This document shows, piece by piece, positions 45,345 to 58,131 of a stretch of DNA of 64,000 bases. This stretch comes from Prosapia bicincta. Its lineage: Eukaryota > Arthropoda > Insecta > Hemiptera > Cercopidae. Below the pieces are notes generated by a model that was not told the origin of the DNA, did no database searches, and saw only the letters and a list, made by a program, of their open reading frames with translations. The DNA lies in the NCBI GenBank assembly GCA_036971475.1, contig JBAIZL010000005.1, positions 241,785,323 through 241,849,322 of the forward strand. The letters run 5' to 3'. The translations under genes were made by a program, and so were the position numbers. Within the stretch, counting starts at the first letter, position 1. Each line of letters starts with the position of its first letter.

Positions 45345-46424
45345 GAGGTTGCACTAAAAAGTCCGGAGGAACCACCCACTCTTTGTTGGAGCAGTATGGG
45401 GTCTGCTTTATTAATAAAAACGACACTGAATTTAAGTTTAACACCAAAGATAATTAAAAGAGAGATAACACAAGTTTCATGAGTAGCGGTTCTTGTAGAG
45501 CGGTGAGTTGTTCGACGAAACAGAACTGTTTGGTGTCTAGCAGAAATGAGAGAAGTTTCTCGACGAGTGGCATAAACTACAACTCATTTAAGTTTTAATT
45601 TAATAATTTCACTGAACTTAGAACAATATAAAACGTCTTGAATCATTAAATGTTTATTCCTTCAAGCGGTTAAAGGAATGAATGTGCTGATGCAATGTTA
45701 GCCACACGCGGTTAACCAAGACAATGGCACTCGAACTTATAATACGGTTTAAATTGACTTATTAAAGTTTGATGTCGGTAATTTATAGTTAGAAAGCATT
45801 TAAGACAGTAACTGAATATAATCAATAAGCGGTGTAATATTATAACGCGGATAGAACCCGATGTAACCGGCTAAAAGCACTTAACTAGAAACTGGAGTGT
45901 CGCACTAGGAAAACAGCCATATTGGAAGAGAGTGTAACTTTGGAAATGGAGGAAATGGCTAGCAGAGGGTAACTATTTGGATCGCAAAACTATTTCTTTG
46001 CAGTAAAAGAAGCCTAGATTCTGGCCAGCATCGAATGTCTAGTAGGCGGTAAAAACTGAACTGCGGGTAAAACACCAGCTGATTTCTAGGTTATACGAAG
46101 GTAATGACAGATGTCAACAAACGTGGTTTATGGAAAATGAGGTTAACAATCCTGTACTTAACAATTGAGAAGCATTATTATAATATCTGAAATTAATTTA
46201 TATTTTAGATACTTTTTATATAAACCTTAAATAAGTCTTAAATATTAAAACAAATGTGTGTTAATTGTAATGAATATAATCTGTGTTGTACTAAGTAAGA
46301 CATAAAAGTTTGATCTTAATATTCTTTAAAATAATTTTTCTTTTTATATTTTCAATATTATCTGATAATTTTTTTATTTATAAAATTATGTAAATCTGAT
46401 TGCTCGAAATTGTTTAATTTTAAG
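45345..46424. other. End of IntS13 intron 2, possible transposon end
   Basis: Begins with TACGAGGTTGCACTAAAAAG, which looks like a DNA-transposon terminus, but no inverted partner was found. The remainder to the exon 3 acceptor is AT-rich and unassigned. Confidence 0.35.
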
Positions 46425-46592
46425 CTACTAAATGGATTATCGATGGTAGGTGTGCCGCCAAGATCTGTTGTCCAAGAGACAGGAAGTAATTTCTCTGTTG
46501 TACATGGGCTAGAAGCAGCTGTGCAAGGGATGTGTGAATGTTCAGAAGCCCAGCATGAGAAGCGAACTGCATTGACTGAAAATGCATCCAAG
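46425..46592 (+). CDS. IntS13: IntS13 exon 3
   Basis: 168 bases, 56 codons, phase 0 at both ends. The acceptor is TTTTAAG and the donor GTAATT. It encodes LLNGLSMVGVPP, then FSVVHGLEAAVQGMCECSEA and QHEKRTALTENASK. The family counterpart reads LMAALAAVGPPN..ILHGLVAAVE..TEYQHEARTLLMENAE. The spacing and all key positions agree. The upstream intron (35215-46424, 11.2 kb) is packed with PLE copies and a Tigger. Confidence 0.92.
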
Positions 46593-47649
46593 GTAATTGT
46601 AAACCACCAAAAATAGTATCAATTAAATGATTTAAAATTTATAAAATGCAACCGATATTTAATTCATTAATAAAACAAATATATCAATCCTCAAGTCATA
46701 TGGTGTGTAACCTATACTCGTAAAAGATTTGAAATAAATGCATCACAAAATTTAACAAATATTTTTGCATTGTTTGTTTCCTGAACTTCAGGTAACATCC
46801 TTAATTAGAAATGGGTGAACTGCTCAGGAGTTAACTCCTTTCAGAGAGTGAAGGAGCCGTTAATCTGAAAAAGAAGTGGTAACAAGTCAGTCATTACTTG
46901 TTAGGCCTCAGCGAAAAAGAGATGTTACAATTTCATTTCCCCCCCCCCCCACCACCATTTATTAGTCATCATTCTTTATCTCTAATTCCATAATGATCTC
47001 TGCTTCTGACGTATTTGGAATATGGAAAGAAAACTTGAAATATATTCATTTTATTTGCTCTACCTTCTTATTGTGGAGTTACTAACTTCCCTCTGTACAT
47101 ATATGTGAACAGTTTACTCACATGCTTTAATTTAACTGCTTCAACTTCCATAGTAATTTCTTCCCCGCAGGGGGGTGCGGACTAGCCACACCTACGAGGG
47201 ATTTGGCGTCCCTCGCGGTACCCTAGCCTAACACTACACCACTCACAAAACATATACACACACATACACACACCAACACAATCTATAGACATTTCAACAC
47301 TTACATCTTCTTTTAGGGATTTTTTGACTGGTCAGAACCGTTGCGCGTTGGGAGTGCTGAAAAGGCCAGAGTTTGACAAACTCTGGTCTGGGACGCTGAT
47401 GTGAGCTTGCTCTGCCGAAGACGTAAGCGCGGTTTCTGGTCTACCAGCCGCTTCGATCCTTGGTCAGGGAGTGTCCGCGGTGCACGGGTGTCGGAGCCTG
47501 TGCACAGTATTACGAGTTCTCGACTGATGCCCATCCAGTCGAGCTAAGGAGAAAAGCTATAGGCCTCAGAGTTCTGAGGGTTGGAAATGATCTTAATGTG
47601 ATCCAAGGGTGTACCCGTTCCTATAGTCTCGCCCGTAACGCTTGACACG

Positions 47650-49083
47650 ATGGCTGGCTTAAAATCATTTATGGATTTAAAAAACCCGTCAATTAATACT
47701 AGTTTAAAGAGGACACGCCAGGATTCCCCTGACGATCCTAAAATTATCGATGCGAGTAAAAAGTTGATGATGGCAACGTCACAGACATTGCCATCACCAA
47801 AATATTTAATATTCTCTAGTTCTGAGGAGGGGAAAGATCTGTCAAAAGTTTCTCCTTTTCTTATTAATAAGGCGATAACTGCCGGTGCTGGAGGTCCTGT
47901 TGCCTCTATCAAAAAGTTACGAAATGGGACACTGTTGGTGGCAACCTGCAATGACAAACAAACCAGAACTCTTTTAAAAATGACCTCTTTTTTCGATCAG
48001 GTCATGGTATCTGTGGCCCCCCATAGATCCTTGAACTTTTCAAAGGGGGTCATCACCTGCAGGGATTTATTAAACGTAACTGTCGACGAAATAAAATTAG
48101 AACTGTCTTCTCAGTCAGTAATTGATGTCGTGCCTATTATGAAGACAGACAAAGGGGCAAAAGTTGCAACAGCCTCTTACATACTTACATTTGGCAAACC
48201 AGAGATACCCGAATATATACATGCGGGTTACCAACGGCTCTCCGTAAGACCATATGTGGCTAACCCTAGGCGCTGCTTCAAGTGTCAACGTTTCGGGCAT
48301 ATTAGCTCTACCTGTTTGAAGTCGAGTGTTTGCGGTAAATGTAGCGAGGAAGGCCATGATGAAAAGGAGTGCGTAAATTCCCTAAAGTGCGCCAACTGTG
48401 GCGGTGACCACGCGGCGCGATCATACGACTGTCCTCACTTTAAAGAGGAAAAGGCTATTCTCACCGTCATGGCTAAGGATAGAATAACCTTTTCACAGGC
48501 AAAGAAAATTTATAGATCCGCCCAACCAAAGGTTGACGGTAAGACCTATGCCGCTACGGTGACCGCTACTTCGTCCTGTTCAAACTGTGCCGACCTGGCG
48601 AAAAAGATAGAAGTTCTAACTGACCAAGTTTCGCGTCTACTGTCGCTAGTCACATGTGGTCAATCTTTGAATATGAAAGAACCTGCAAAGACGTCACGTG
48701 ATTTGGTTCTTCTACCGAGCACCTCCGCGGAGGGGTTAGGTGGCCGAACCAAGTCCGTCAATGAAATATGCATCTCCGGACAAAAGAAATCGCCTGGCAG
48801 TATAAAGTCTGTTGCGTCCAAAGTAGTACTACAACGGAATACAGCAAACAGTAAGTCTGTACTCCAAAGCAGTAAATCGGCACCAACTATGTTGGGTGCT
48901 AAAAAACGGATAAATAAAGGAGGGCATGGTACCAAAATCCCTCCGAAATCCAAATCTTCCTCAGATTCCATCCCTGAACGATTGGATATGGAATCTGAGA
49001 ATTGTTTGCCTGAGACGTCTTCGAACGTCACGGGCAAACGAGAGCGTACCAATGGGTGTCAGATTAATCCATTGCTAAGTTGA
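47650..49083 (+). CDS. I-clade LINE ORF1, gag-like nucleic-acid-binding protein
   Basis: 477 codons, uninterrupted. The N-terminal ~200 residues are basic and include a fold like the RRM-type region of LINE ORF1 proteins (VASIKKLRNGTLLVATCNDK). Three zinc knuckles follow at about residues 209-262: CFKCQRFGHISSTC, CGKCSEEGHDEKEC and CANCGGDHAARSYDC. The C-terminal third is serine/lysine-rich and low complexity. ORF1 proteins of this type coat LINE RNA and form the retrotransposition particle. The stop lies 3 bases before the ORF2 ATG (TGA-TAA-ATG), which suggests reinitiation or termination-coupled translation. Confidence 0.9.
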   Translation: MAGLKSFMDLKNPSINTSLKRTRQDSPDDPKIIDASKKLMMATSQTLPSPKYLIFSSSEEGKDLSKVSPFLINKAITAGAGGPVASIKKLRNGTLLVATCNDKQTRTLLKMTSFFDQVMVSVAPHRSLNFSKGVITCRDLLNVTVDEIKLELSSQSVIDVVPIMKTDKGAKVATASYILTFGKPEIPEYIHAGYQRLSVRPYVANPRRCFKCQRFGHISSTCLKSSVCGKCSEEGHDEKECVNSLKCANCGGDHAARSYDCPHFKEEKAILTVMAKDRITFSQAKKIYRSAQPKVDGKTYAATVTATSSCSNCADLAKKIEVLTDQVSRLLSLVTCGQSLNMKEPAKTSRDLVLLPSTSAEGLGGRTKSVNEICISGQKKSPGSIKSVASKVVLQRNTANSKSVLQSSKSAPTMLGAKKRINKGGHGTKIPPKSKSSSDSIPERLDMESENCLPETSSNVTGKRERTNGCQINPLLS

Positions 49084-49086
49084 TAA

Positions 49087-52000
49087 ATGTCTGCAATTAG
49101 CAAGTCAGTGATACAATGGAACATCAACGGTGTTAGGAGTCACTTAGAAGATCTTAAAGTACTCGTGCGAGATGTGTATCCAATGTTTGTATGTCTACAG
49201 GAGACACATCTCCACGAATCACATAGTTTTCATGTTAGGGAGTATTCAGTTTTTAGATCAGACTTCGTTACAGAAGACCGAGCTAGAGGTGGCGTAGCCA
49301 TCCTAACCCGTGACTGCATCGACGCTGTTTCTCTAAACTTAATAACTCCTTTACAAGCAGTAGCCGTTCAAACAGTTGTCCCATATAAAATCACTGTGTG
49401 TTGTATCTACTTGCCACCTCAAGAAAACCTGCATCACAGTGACTTGGTGAATTTGATAATACAGTTACCGACTCCGTTCTTATTGGTAGGGGATTTCAAT
49501 GCGCACCATTTATCTTGGGGATCTCCAACCTGTAACCCTCGAGGACAACTAGTGGAGAGTGTAAGAACGGAACTGGACCTATGCCTGCTAAATGACGGTT
49601 CACCTACTCATTTAGCGGCATCTACTGGTGGATGGACAGCTGTTGACCTATCCATCTGTAGTCCTCAATTAGCTACTAGATGCACATGGTCGGTACTCCA
49701 TGATTTGTATGGAAGCGACCATGTGCCCATTAAGATCAATTTATGTGACTCCCAACCTTGTTATGCTCGAAATTCCCGTTGGATTTTGCGAAAAGCCAAC
49801 TGAGACGCCTTTACGAAATATTTTGTATCACTTGACACAGATTACCTGACACCCATTGATGAAATTGTTGAAAATTTCACTAAGACCATTTTAAATGCCG
49901 CTGTAGAGACCATTCCGAAAACCTCTGCACACCCACGCCGACCGCCTCTGCCGTGGTGGAACGACGAATGCACAGAAATCCTCCGTTTACGACGAAGAGC
50001 TTTAAGGAGATTTAAGCGTAACCCAACAAGTGACAACCTTCAGGAATATAAAATCCTCCGTGCGAAAACACGGAGGATATTTAGGCTGAGTAGAAAGAAC
50101 TCTTGGGAACAGTACATTAGCACAATTAGACGAACAACTTCATCCTCCACAGTGTGGAGGAAACTAAGATCAGTTTGTGGTACTTCCATTCCGTTGCCAG
50201 CTATTGCGCTGAATCAACCGAATGGAAGTTTGACCACGGACAGTGATAATATTGCTAATGTGCTGGGAAAATCATTTTCTAACTCTTCTGCTACTACAGC
50301 CTATAACATAGTATTCCAGAGACATAAATTGAAGGAAGAAGCAATACCGTTTACTGTTGGGTTGTCTGGCGACTCACCTTTAAACACTCCTTTCTCCTTA
50401 GGGGAATTGGAGTCAGCTCTCGCGTCAACGATGGATTCTGCACCAGGTCCTGATTCCATTGTATACTCCATGCTGAAACATCTACCATCATCGGCGAAAC
50501 TTTTCCTCCTTCGAATATACAATCGGCTATTCGAGGAGCAGTCTTTCCCCGATGCATGGTTAGAAGCGACAGTAATTCCTATCTTAAAACCAGGTAAAGA
50601 CAAAACCAATCCCAGTAGTTACAGGCCTATATCTCTAACAAGCGTCTTGTGCAAACTACTGGAGAAGATGGTCAACCGCCGTCTTGTCTGGTACCTAGAA
50701 ACCAACAATTTCATTTGCAACGAGCAGTGTGGTTTCAGACAAGGGCGATCATCGGTTGACCAATTGGTCTTGTTAGAATCCGCTATTCAAGATGCCTTTC
50801 TTTTGCGTCAAACACTCGTTGCTGTTTTCTTCGACCTTGAGAAGGCATACGATATGGCATGGAAAAGAGGAATTCTGAACACTTTAAAATCATGGGGTAT
50901 ACAAGGGAATATCCTAGCATTCATCGCTAACTTTCTTTCAAACAGATCTTTCCGCGTTCGACTTGGAGGCACGTATTCAAACAGCTATACACAGGAGAAT
51001 GGTGTACCGCAGGGCAGCGTGCTGAGCGTCACGCTATTTGCCGTTGCAATAAATAGTATCACCAGCAATATACGATCTCCGGTACACTGTTCCCTTTTTG
51101 TGGATGACTTTTGTATATATGTGCCTGCTCGGTGTATGGCAACAGCGGAAATGTCTTTGCAGTTAGCAATGTACAGATTAGAGGAATGGTCAAAAGCTAC
51201 AGGTTTCAAATTCTCTGCTTCGAAGACCCAATGTGTAGCATTTAGTCGTCGTAGGCAGCATCAGGTGCCGATTCTTTATCTTGATGGGATTCAGCTTCAA
51301 ACCACGGATAGTGTTCGATTTTTGGGTCTTTTATTTGATAGAAGACTCTCATGGATCCCACATGTTCGTGATTTGAAGGTGAGATGCAGCAAGAAATTGG
51401 ATATGTTAAGAGTCCTTAGTGGTACGAATTGGGGAGCAGACAGAACTAGTATGCTTCGGTTTTATCGCGCAGTCGTTAGATCGCGCATAGATTATGGTTG
51501 TCAAGTTTACTCATCTGCACGACCTACTGTTCTGAAAACTCTTGATACCATCCACCACTCTGGACTTAGACTGGCTACTGGTGCATTTAGAACTAGCCCA
51601 ATCCCTAGTCTTCTTGTCGAAGCTGGGGAACCTGCCCTTTCTAGACGACGTCAGATGCTACAAATATCTTACGTTTCTGTTCTTCGAAGCAAACCCAACC
51701 ACCCGGCATTTGAAATGGTCTTTCACAATACGCTAAATGAAGTGTACAATACACGTCAACGTTCGACCCATCCATTTGGCGTACGAACTTTAAGAATATT
51801 GGATGACCTTGAGTTGCAACTTCCAACTATGTTTGAACGAGAAATGTGCTATCTACCTCCATGGATAATAAAAACGCCGCACTTCGATTTCTCATTGTCC
51901 AGTTATATAAAACACGATACTCCTGTTGTGGTCTACCACTAGGAATTTTTATCCATTTATAAATCTCACCAACACAGTGAAATTATTTTCACTGATGGAT

Positions 52001-52782
52001 CTAAACTGGACAATGTCGTTGGGTGTGCGTTTTATGCATCTGGATGTACCTACACGTACGGATTGCCCTCAGCTTGCAGTGTTTTCACGGCAGAACTATT
52101 TGCTATTTTTAAAGCTTTGACCGTCATTCAATCTCGATCCTCGCATTATCTTTTGTGTTCGGATTCCAAAAGTGCTCTTCAGGCTCTTCAGGATGTTTTC
52201 TCTAGCAACCCTTTAGTTGGGGACATTTTGTGTGCTGTACACAGGCTTCAATTGAGGGGTGTGGGGGTGACTTTCTGTTGGGTACCTGGACATTGCGGAA
52301 TACTTGGAAACACAAAAGCGGATGAAGCGGCGCAGAAAGCTACAAGTTTGGTGCCTATTACTCAACTAGTTATGGCATCTGACTATGTGTGTTTCGCGAA
52401 ACATTTATTGCTCGCTGCTTGGAATGACGAGTGGCATACTGTGATTGAGAATAAGCTGAGGGAAATTAAAGATACCGTCCGTCCATGGAGGACTTCAATT
52501 CGTTCAAAACGTAGGGAGGAAGTGGTGGTTACACGCCTTCGCGTTGGCCACTCTTTTGCAACTCATGGATATTTGATGCGTCGTGAAGATCCACCAATAT
52601 GCCAATACTGCGGGGGTATCTTCACAATAAAACATATTTTGGTAGATTGTGTTAGTGTAGGCAATGTTCGTGCCCTTTTTAATTTAAAAGGGAGTTTAAA
52701 GGTGGGGCTAAGGGACGATGCCTCGGCCATTGACCGAGCCATCGCTTTCTTGCACCACTTGAAAATATTTTTAAAAATTTAA
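49087..52782 (+). pseudogene. I-clade LINE ORF2 with two nonsense codons
   Basis: About 1231 codons in one frame, broken only by TGA at 49801-49803 (the context WILRKAN-stop suggests a lost Trp) and TAG at 51940-51942. The endonuclease (residues 1-238) has QWNINGV, LQETHL, GDFNAHHLSWGSP and GSDHVPI. The RT (about 440-760) has PGPDSI, SYRPISLTS, FFDLEKAYDMAW (motif A Asp), GVPQGSVLS and FVDDF (motif C, with Phe in place of Tyr). The RNase H (about 965-1100) has FTDGSK, FTAELFAI, SDSKSAL and NTKADEAA, so the DEDD residues are present. A final CxxC-x-H-x-C zinc motif (CQYCGGIFTIKHILVDC) precedes the stop. No frameshift was seen. Confidence 0.9.
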
Positions 52783-53202
52783 TACATAAATATATATATA
52801 TTTTTTTAATTTTATTTATACATATAATTCTCTGTTTTCCTTTTATTTATTTTAATTAAATTTATTTTCTGTTCTTGTTATTGTTATTGAGATTTATTTA
52901 TTGCTAAATTGTTACCTATTATTGTTTTACATATTATTTATTTACTGTTATATTGTTCTTTTTTGTTATTTTGTTATTTAGTTTTTAAGAATTTTTTCAT
53001 TGTTATATTGTTGTTTTTTGTTTTTTATTGTTGGTGTTTTTTGTTTTGTAATTTTTTGTTGTATTTATTTATTTGTTTATTTATTAATTTATTTGATTTT
53101 ATTTAAAACATTGCGTTCCGTGATAGATTTTGTTTGGCGATGATAACCACAATTGGTTTTTCGCCAGGAAAAAAGGAAAAAAAAAAAAAATAGTAATTTC
53201 TT

Positions 53203-54213
53203 AAAGAAACAATATTTTCTAAATATAATTTTTATATTCCAGTAATAGTTCAAAGACGTCATTCAGTACTGTACAAAATAATTTATATTGCTTAGAGACA
53301 ATAAATTATTAAATTACCTTGAATACTTTATTTAAATGTTATTAAAGATTATTGAAATACTTAAATAGGTTAGCCCTCCACTCCAAAGACAGATGAGGAG
53401 GAGAGTGAAGAGTTACTAAAACAAAACATTGTCTGGGTTAATCTGTCCAAAAAGCTGATTAATAGGTTTAGTATTCTTTCTTTTTTTTGTACAGTATATA
53501 CCTGCCATATACAATATAGCCATTATTGTATAGTATGTACTGAATATGTTCAATTAGAGAAACATTTGTTTTATGACAGAAAATGGACTCTTTTACAGAT
53601 ACCACATACACAGTTTTGAACATGATTAGTACCTTTGTTACCAATTCCACTGTCTTCACTGAAGTGACAACTCATAAACATTCTATATGTTTTCATTAAT
53701 GTTATACCACTCTATCTTGAAACTGTCAGACTTGATCGATTGTTTGCAAATACACTCCAAAATTATATTTAACACAAATGCTATATTTAACGTCCATATA
53801 TTGTGCCCCACCTGTCAGCTGGTTAATTAAAAAAGCACCTCTTCATGGGCCGAGGTCAGCTTCACAATTCTAAGGAAAATAATTATATCTGATAATTATA
53901 AAAATAACCAACACTAGCTTCATTACCTGTAATACACTGCTTTGTTCTTCAGAGTCGAACCTAACAGAGATATTACAGGATCGCAAATGTGACATACTGA
54001 AGTAAACATATGAATAGTTACATTTATCTAGACTGGTTATATAGGCTGGTTGCAATTATCCTAATAAGGTACAATATATCTTCCATTTGAAGTAGGAAGG
54101 TGAAATTACAATACAATGGTTTGGTAACCATACACTGGTTATAATTGGTTGCATTATAATAAATACCCAAATATAGTTAATGATTTTAATTAGTTAATTA
54201 ATGAAATATACTA
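53203..54213. other. IntS13 intron 3, AT-rich, nothing recognised
   Basis: No element ends or coding motifs recognised between the LINE and the pogo-like element. Confidence 0.4.
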
Positions 54214-56029
54214 CAGTCGAACGTCTATATAATGAACCTCCAGATAACGAAATCCTCTATATAATGAATTTTTATCTTGTCCTATGACATTTTAGAAGTT
54301 ATACTGCTTATTTACCTCTATGTAACGAATTTCGGACCTCTCAATAACGAAGTTTTTTTTCCATTTCAACCGAAGAAATGTAGTGTTGTATAGGCAGCTC
54401 ACAATGGCATTTCCATGAAATTGTTTATTTTCAGCAGGAGGGTCAACAAAACCAAGAATGATAGGCGAATCACATGTCGGTAATTGACTGCATGTTATAG
54501 TTCGGTTCAGTTAACACATTTAGCATGGCTAGCGTTCCGGCACGCTCTGGTTTTCCTTACAGATGCGCTCCCAGCTTATTTCCTTAGATATGGTGAGCAA
54601 ACCGGCACGCTTACTCCCAGGCTAATTGAAACTTCTCTAGTGTCGATATCTATATAATGGTTTGTTTTTTACGCCAGTGCTTTAAAAGAATTTGGAGAAC
54701 ATTATGCCTGAGTTGTTTTTAAAATCCTACCATCTCAAGTTAACTTTTGATGCTTCAACTGAAACAATGACTCAGGAAGTTTTATAAACAGATTTAATTT
54801 GGTTTAACTTTTATATTTTAATGTTTTTTTTTAGTTTGAACCATTTAACGCGACAGAATATCCGGTAAAAACAACGATCATAAAAATTAACTAAGTTTTC
54901 TGAACTAACGCAAGAACAAACAATAACTGTCTTGAGTTAATAAACCAACTGGAGGTGGGAACAGACTATTGTAAATATGAGTCATTGACAAAATGCTTGG
55001 ACGCCCGAAAACCTATTGTGTCAACATAAGATTGTAGTAAACCAATGTCGGCTCATCTCGGCTATAGTCTCGGACGTGACATATGTATTATCTTTGTCTC
55101 CGTATACATTACAATCTCCGAAACACTTGGCACAAAAAGAAACAAACATTTTGAGTGAAACGTTGAGTTCTTATTTTAGTATTTAATATATTTTAGTAGT
55201 AGGGTCTTTAGTTTTGTATATAAATTTTCTTTTTTCTCTGTCTTTTTTATTGTGTTTTCTTATTTGTCATACAGTAATTTATCATTTGTATTATTTCTTT
55301 TTTTAAATTGTCACCCGATAAATAAAACAATATTTTAGAGTCTAATACACTGTTCTGATGTCACTAATAAAAATGTATATGTTAGAAATAAAATTATTGA
55401 GATGAAAACAACGGGGTTGATAATTAGGTGCTACGACAGGCTGTGCAACCCGCATGGCGTTTCACTGCCGTCAGAGCTGGAAGTTAAGGAAAAACAGGCA
55501 GTAGTTTGATGAGATCACCAATATCGCCGCCATGTTGAAAGTGGTAAAAAATGTAATACGGTTAATAAATAATACAGTTACTAAATTACAGCCTACTGAG
55601 TTTGCTTCGATTAAATTCCACTACGTTCAACTCATGCTTCCCGAAAATGAATTGGTGAGTGTACTTATTTACCAGTAAGTTTTCATATGCATTAAATAAC
55701 TTATCATAATAGCCTATACAGAGTAGACCCTATGAAAAATATTGAATGTGGATATCTAATACAATGAAGAAACATCAATAAAACATTTTTAACAACTTGA
55801 ATTTCAAATAAATTGAGACTTTATAAAACATTATCCTATATTAACATTGGCCTATTACACTAACTACGCTCGCGATATTATACTGTATCCCTTTTATTAC
55901 CGCAAGTAGTGCGATATGCGTAAGATGGGGTGGGAGCATTCTTTAGAACACAACCTCTCAATAACGAATACCTCTCTACAACGAATATTTTCTCTGGATA
56001 ATCGACTTCGTTATACAGAGGTTCAACTG
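54214..56029. mobile_element. Pogo-like non-autonomous transposon, 1.8 kb
   Basis: The left end CAGTCGAACGTCTATATAAT and the right end, inverted CAGTTGAACCTCTGTATAAC, match over about 24 bp with four mismatches. TA flanks both sides (54212-54213 and 56030-56031). Subterminal sequences repeat AACGAA words near both ends. I see no transposase motif, so it is probably non-autonomous or wholly decayed. An internal part (about 54961-55135) resembles 58375-58560 inside another TIR element. Confidence 0.8.
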
Positions 56030-56031
56030 TA

Positions 56032-57531
56032 ATTGGGTCATCTCGACAGTAGATTGTCTATAGGACCTTTTCTGCACTGGAGGCTTAGATTGAATCCAAC
56101 TACTGGTGAGTAAATGCTAAATAAAATCCCAGTAGAAGTTACATATACATATATTCAGTTAATAAATTATTATAGGGCGCTGAACCAATGCAAAGTGCAA
56201 CAGGATCGTAAATTCCCAGTTTACAATTACAAAAATTTGTTAATAATTATAGCTTACAAACTAATTAAAAAAACCTGTTCAGTATCCAACATGAATTATC
56301 AGGTTGCTTAGGGCGATTGATTCTACAAGTAATTTTATATAATTTATATAATATAAGTTGCTTTACCTGAGTTTTTTACATCATGTTGTACTTTAGACAG
56401 ATGCAAGTACTAGGATTTTGATATATATTAAGATCTACTGAATACAATAAACTAGCTTACGGATTATACTGAACATATTTTATTACGTGTTATCCATCCA
56501 GGTGCTCATGAAAAACTGAACTGACCTGTCTATACCTTAATTTTTTGCTTAGAACAACTGATACCGTATGTTCCACGAGGTGCTGCCCGCTTACATCGAT
56601 ATCGGAAATAGTTTTGTTTTATTGCAAATAAACATCAATCCTGATTATTTTTTTTTACAAAAAATTGTTTAAATAGGAACACTGTATTTTAGAGGTACCA
56701 TAACTAGATACTTTGGGAGCAGATATGTCAGTACTGTTTATTAATTCTGCCATTTGAAATTAATATTGGATAATTGTCAACAATATCCAATAATGTTTCA
56801 TTGTCGAACATCATAACTGTGTGAACCACACTAGACATTCAATACACTTCATGCGAAAACACTGATGTACTGGCTACAGCCAACGACAGATCTTACTCAA
56901 ATTACCTAAGTACATATTAAATAATTTTGAAATTAATTTTTTTTTAAATAATTTTTAAAGCCAACAGTAAATTTAAGGAATAGTTAATAATTCTAACAGA
57001 TTCTATAATACAAGCCATCACACATGGATCCTTGTGGGTAAAGATAATATTCAATTAAATATGTGTTAGATTAAGAGAATGTTAGTTAATTAAGACTGAA
57101 CCATTATTAATGAGTTTCATTTTCTTTTTTTTATTGTTGAATCTATGCTAACTGGTGTAGCATTAATTTGGATTTTAAATATAAATTATTTGTTGAATTG
57201 GACTAACGTAGATTAATTGTTCTTTATCCTGATCTTTTACTTTAGTAAATTTTAGATTATTTATAGGCTAGTTCAGTTAAGTAGTCAGTGACTTTGTTTA
57301 ACCCCAGAATTCCAATTATCCACTGAAATTAATCTGTAAAAAAAGATTTGGTGACTACAAATACATTATTACATAACAATAAATCAGTTGAATAATCAAT
57401 AAAAATATTATTTAATAACATTGATACAAAAAATAATTTGATATCTTTGTAGAGATATTTTAATTTTGTGAAATTCACAAAAGAATTCTTTAATGAGTGT
57501 CATGTTATAATGTATGTCAGTGTTTCTACAG
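56032..57531. other. End of IntS13 intron 3, AT-rich
   Basis: No transposon ends or coding motifs recognised. The acceptor for exon 4 is TGTTTCTACAG. Confidence 0.45.
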
Positions 57532-57656
57532 GTACTGAATCGGTGTAGAGTCATTTGCTTGACATCTGCAAGGGATAATGCTTCCATTCAGAGTTTACAA
57601 GATATTTTTCAAAATGAATTAATGCAAGCTAATAAAGTAGCTGCTGCATCAGATCA
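57532..57656 (+). CDS. IntS13: IntS13 exon 4
   Basis: 125 bases, phase 0 in and phase 2 out. The acceptor is TTTCTACAG and the donor GTAAGT. It encodes VLNRCRVICLTSARDNASIQ, then SLQDIFQNELMQANKVAAAS and D, matching the family segment VGNRGRIICITNAK..VQETIHEHNKLAANSDH. The last two bases (CA) join the first base (C) of exon 5 to form the conserved His. It belongs to the VWA-like N-terminal domain. Confidence 0.92.
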
Positions 57657-58131
57657 GTAAGTAAGCTAAAATTTTAATATAAATTATATTTAAATCTTAA
57701 TAATTTTGGTTTACATATTGGATTGGATTTATCATTTGGTAGATATGCTCTGAAAATCTTATTTTAAAAGATCTAAGGCCTATCCGTATTTAATATACTA
57801 AGATAATTACTTTTTTAATAATAAAAATAGAGAATTTTTCAAATGACAGGATATGATTAACATAATTATGTTTCCAATTAAGTAGAATTGGAAATGATAT
57901 ATGTAATGAAAATAGGATTAAAGAAACTAAAATGAAGGCTGAAATATAAAGTGTTAAAGGTTGTAAAACAAATTTTATAAGAGTAATGAACAAACTATGA
58001 CAAAGAGTGGTAGGCTGAGCTATTACTGGCTGGAAATTGTATCTCATTACTAAGAAAAACTTATGAGTAATATTAATAAAGATTGAAGGTAGCCCTTTAC
58101 AGAGGCAACATTCAGTGTTAACTAGACAATA

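Larger units (their letters stand above)
47163..53190 (+). mobile_element. I-clade non-LTR retrotransposon, full length, 6.0 kb
   Basis: A perfect 13-bp direct repeat ATAGTAATTTCTT flanks it (47150-47162 and 53190-53202), the right copy sharing one A with the poly(A) tail. In order: a GC-rich 5' leader (47163-47649), ORF1, ORF2 with endonuclease, RT and RNase H, a T-rich 3' UTR and an A-rich tail (53168-53190). Only two nonsense codons interrupt ORF2. It lies in the sense orientation in intron 3 of IntS13. The short target-site duplication and the nearly intact frames suggest a recent insertion. Confidence 0.92.

Noticed and set aside
45345..45440. Transposon terminus TACGAGGTTGCACTAAAAAG as a complete element
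   Set aside because: No inverted partner or transposase could be found, so it is noted only within the intron description.
47313..47957. Minus-strand frames near the I-clade LINE 5' end
   Set aside because: They are antisense to the LINE leader and ORF1 start. They look conserved at 18830-19054 only because that is a second copy of the same LINE.
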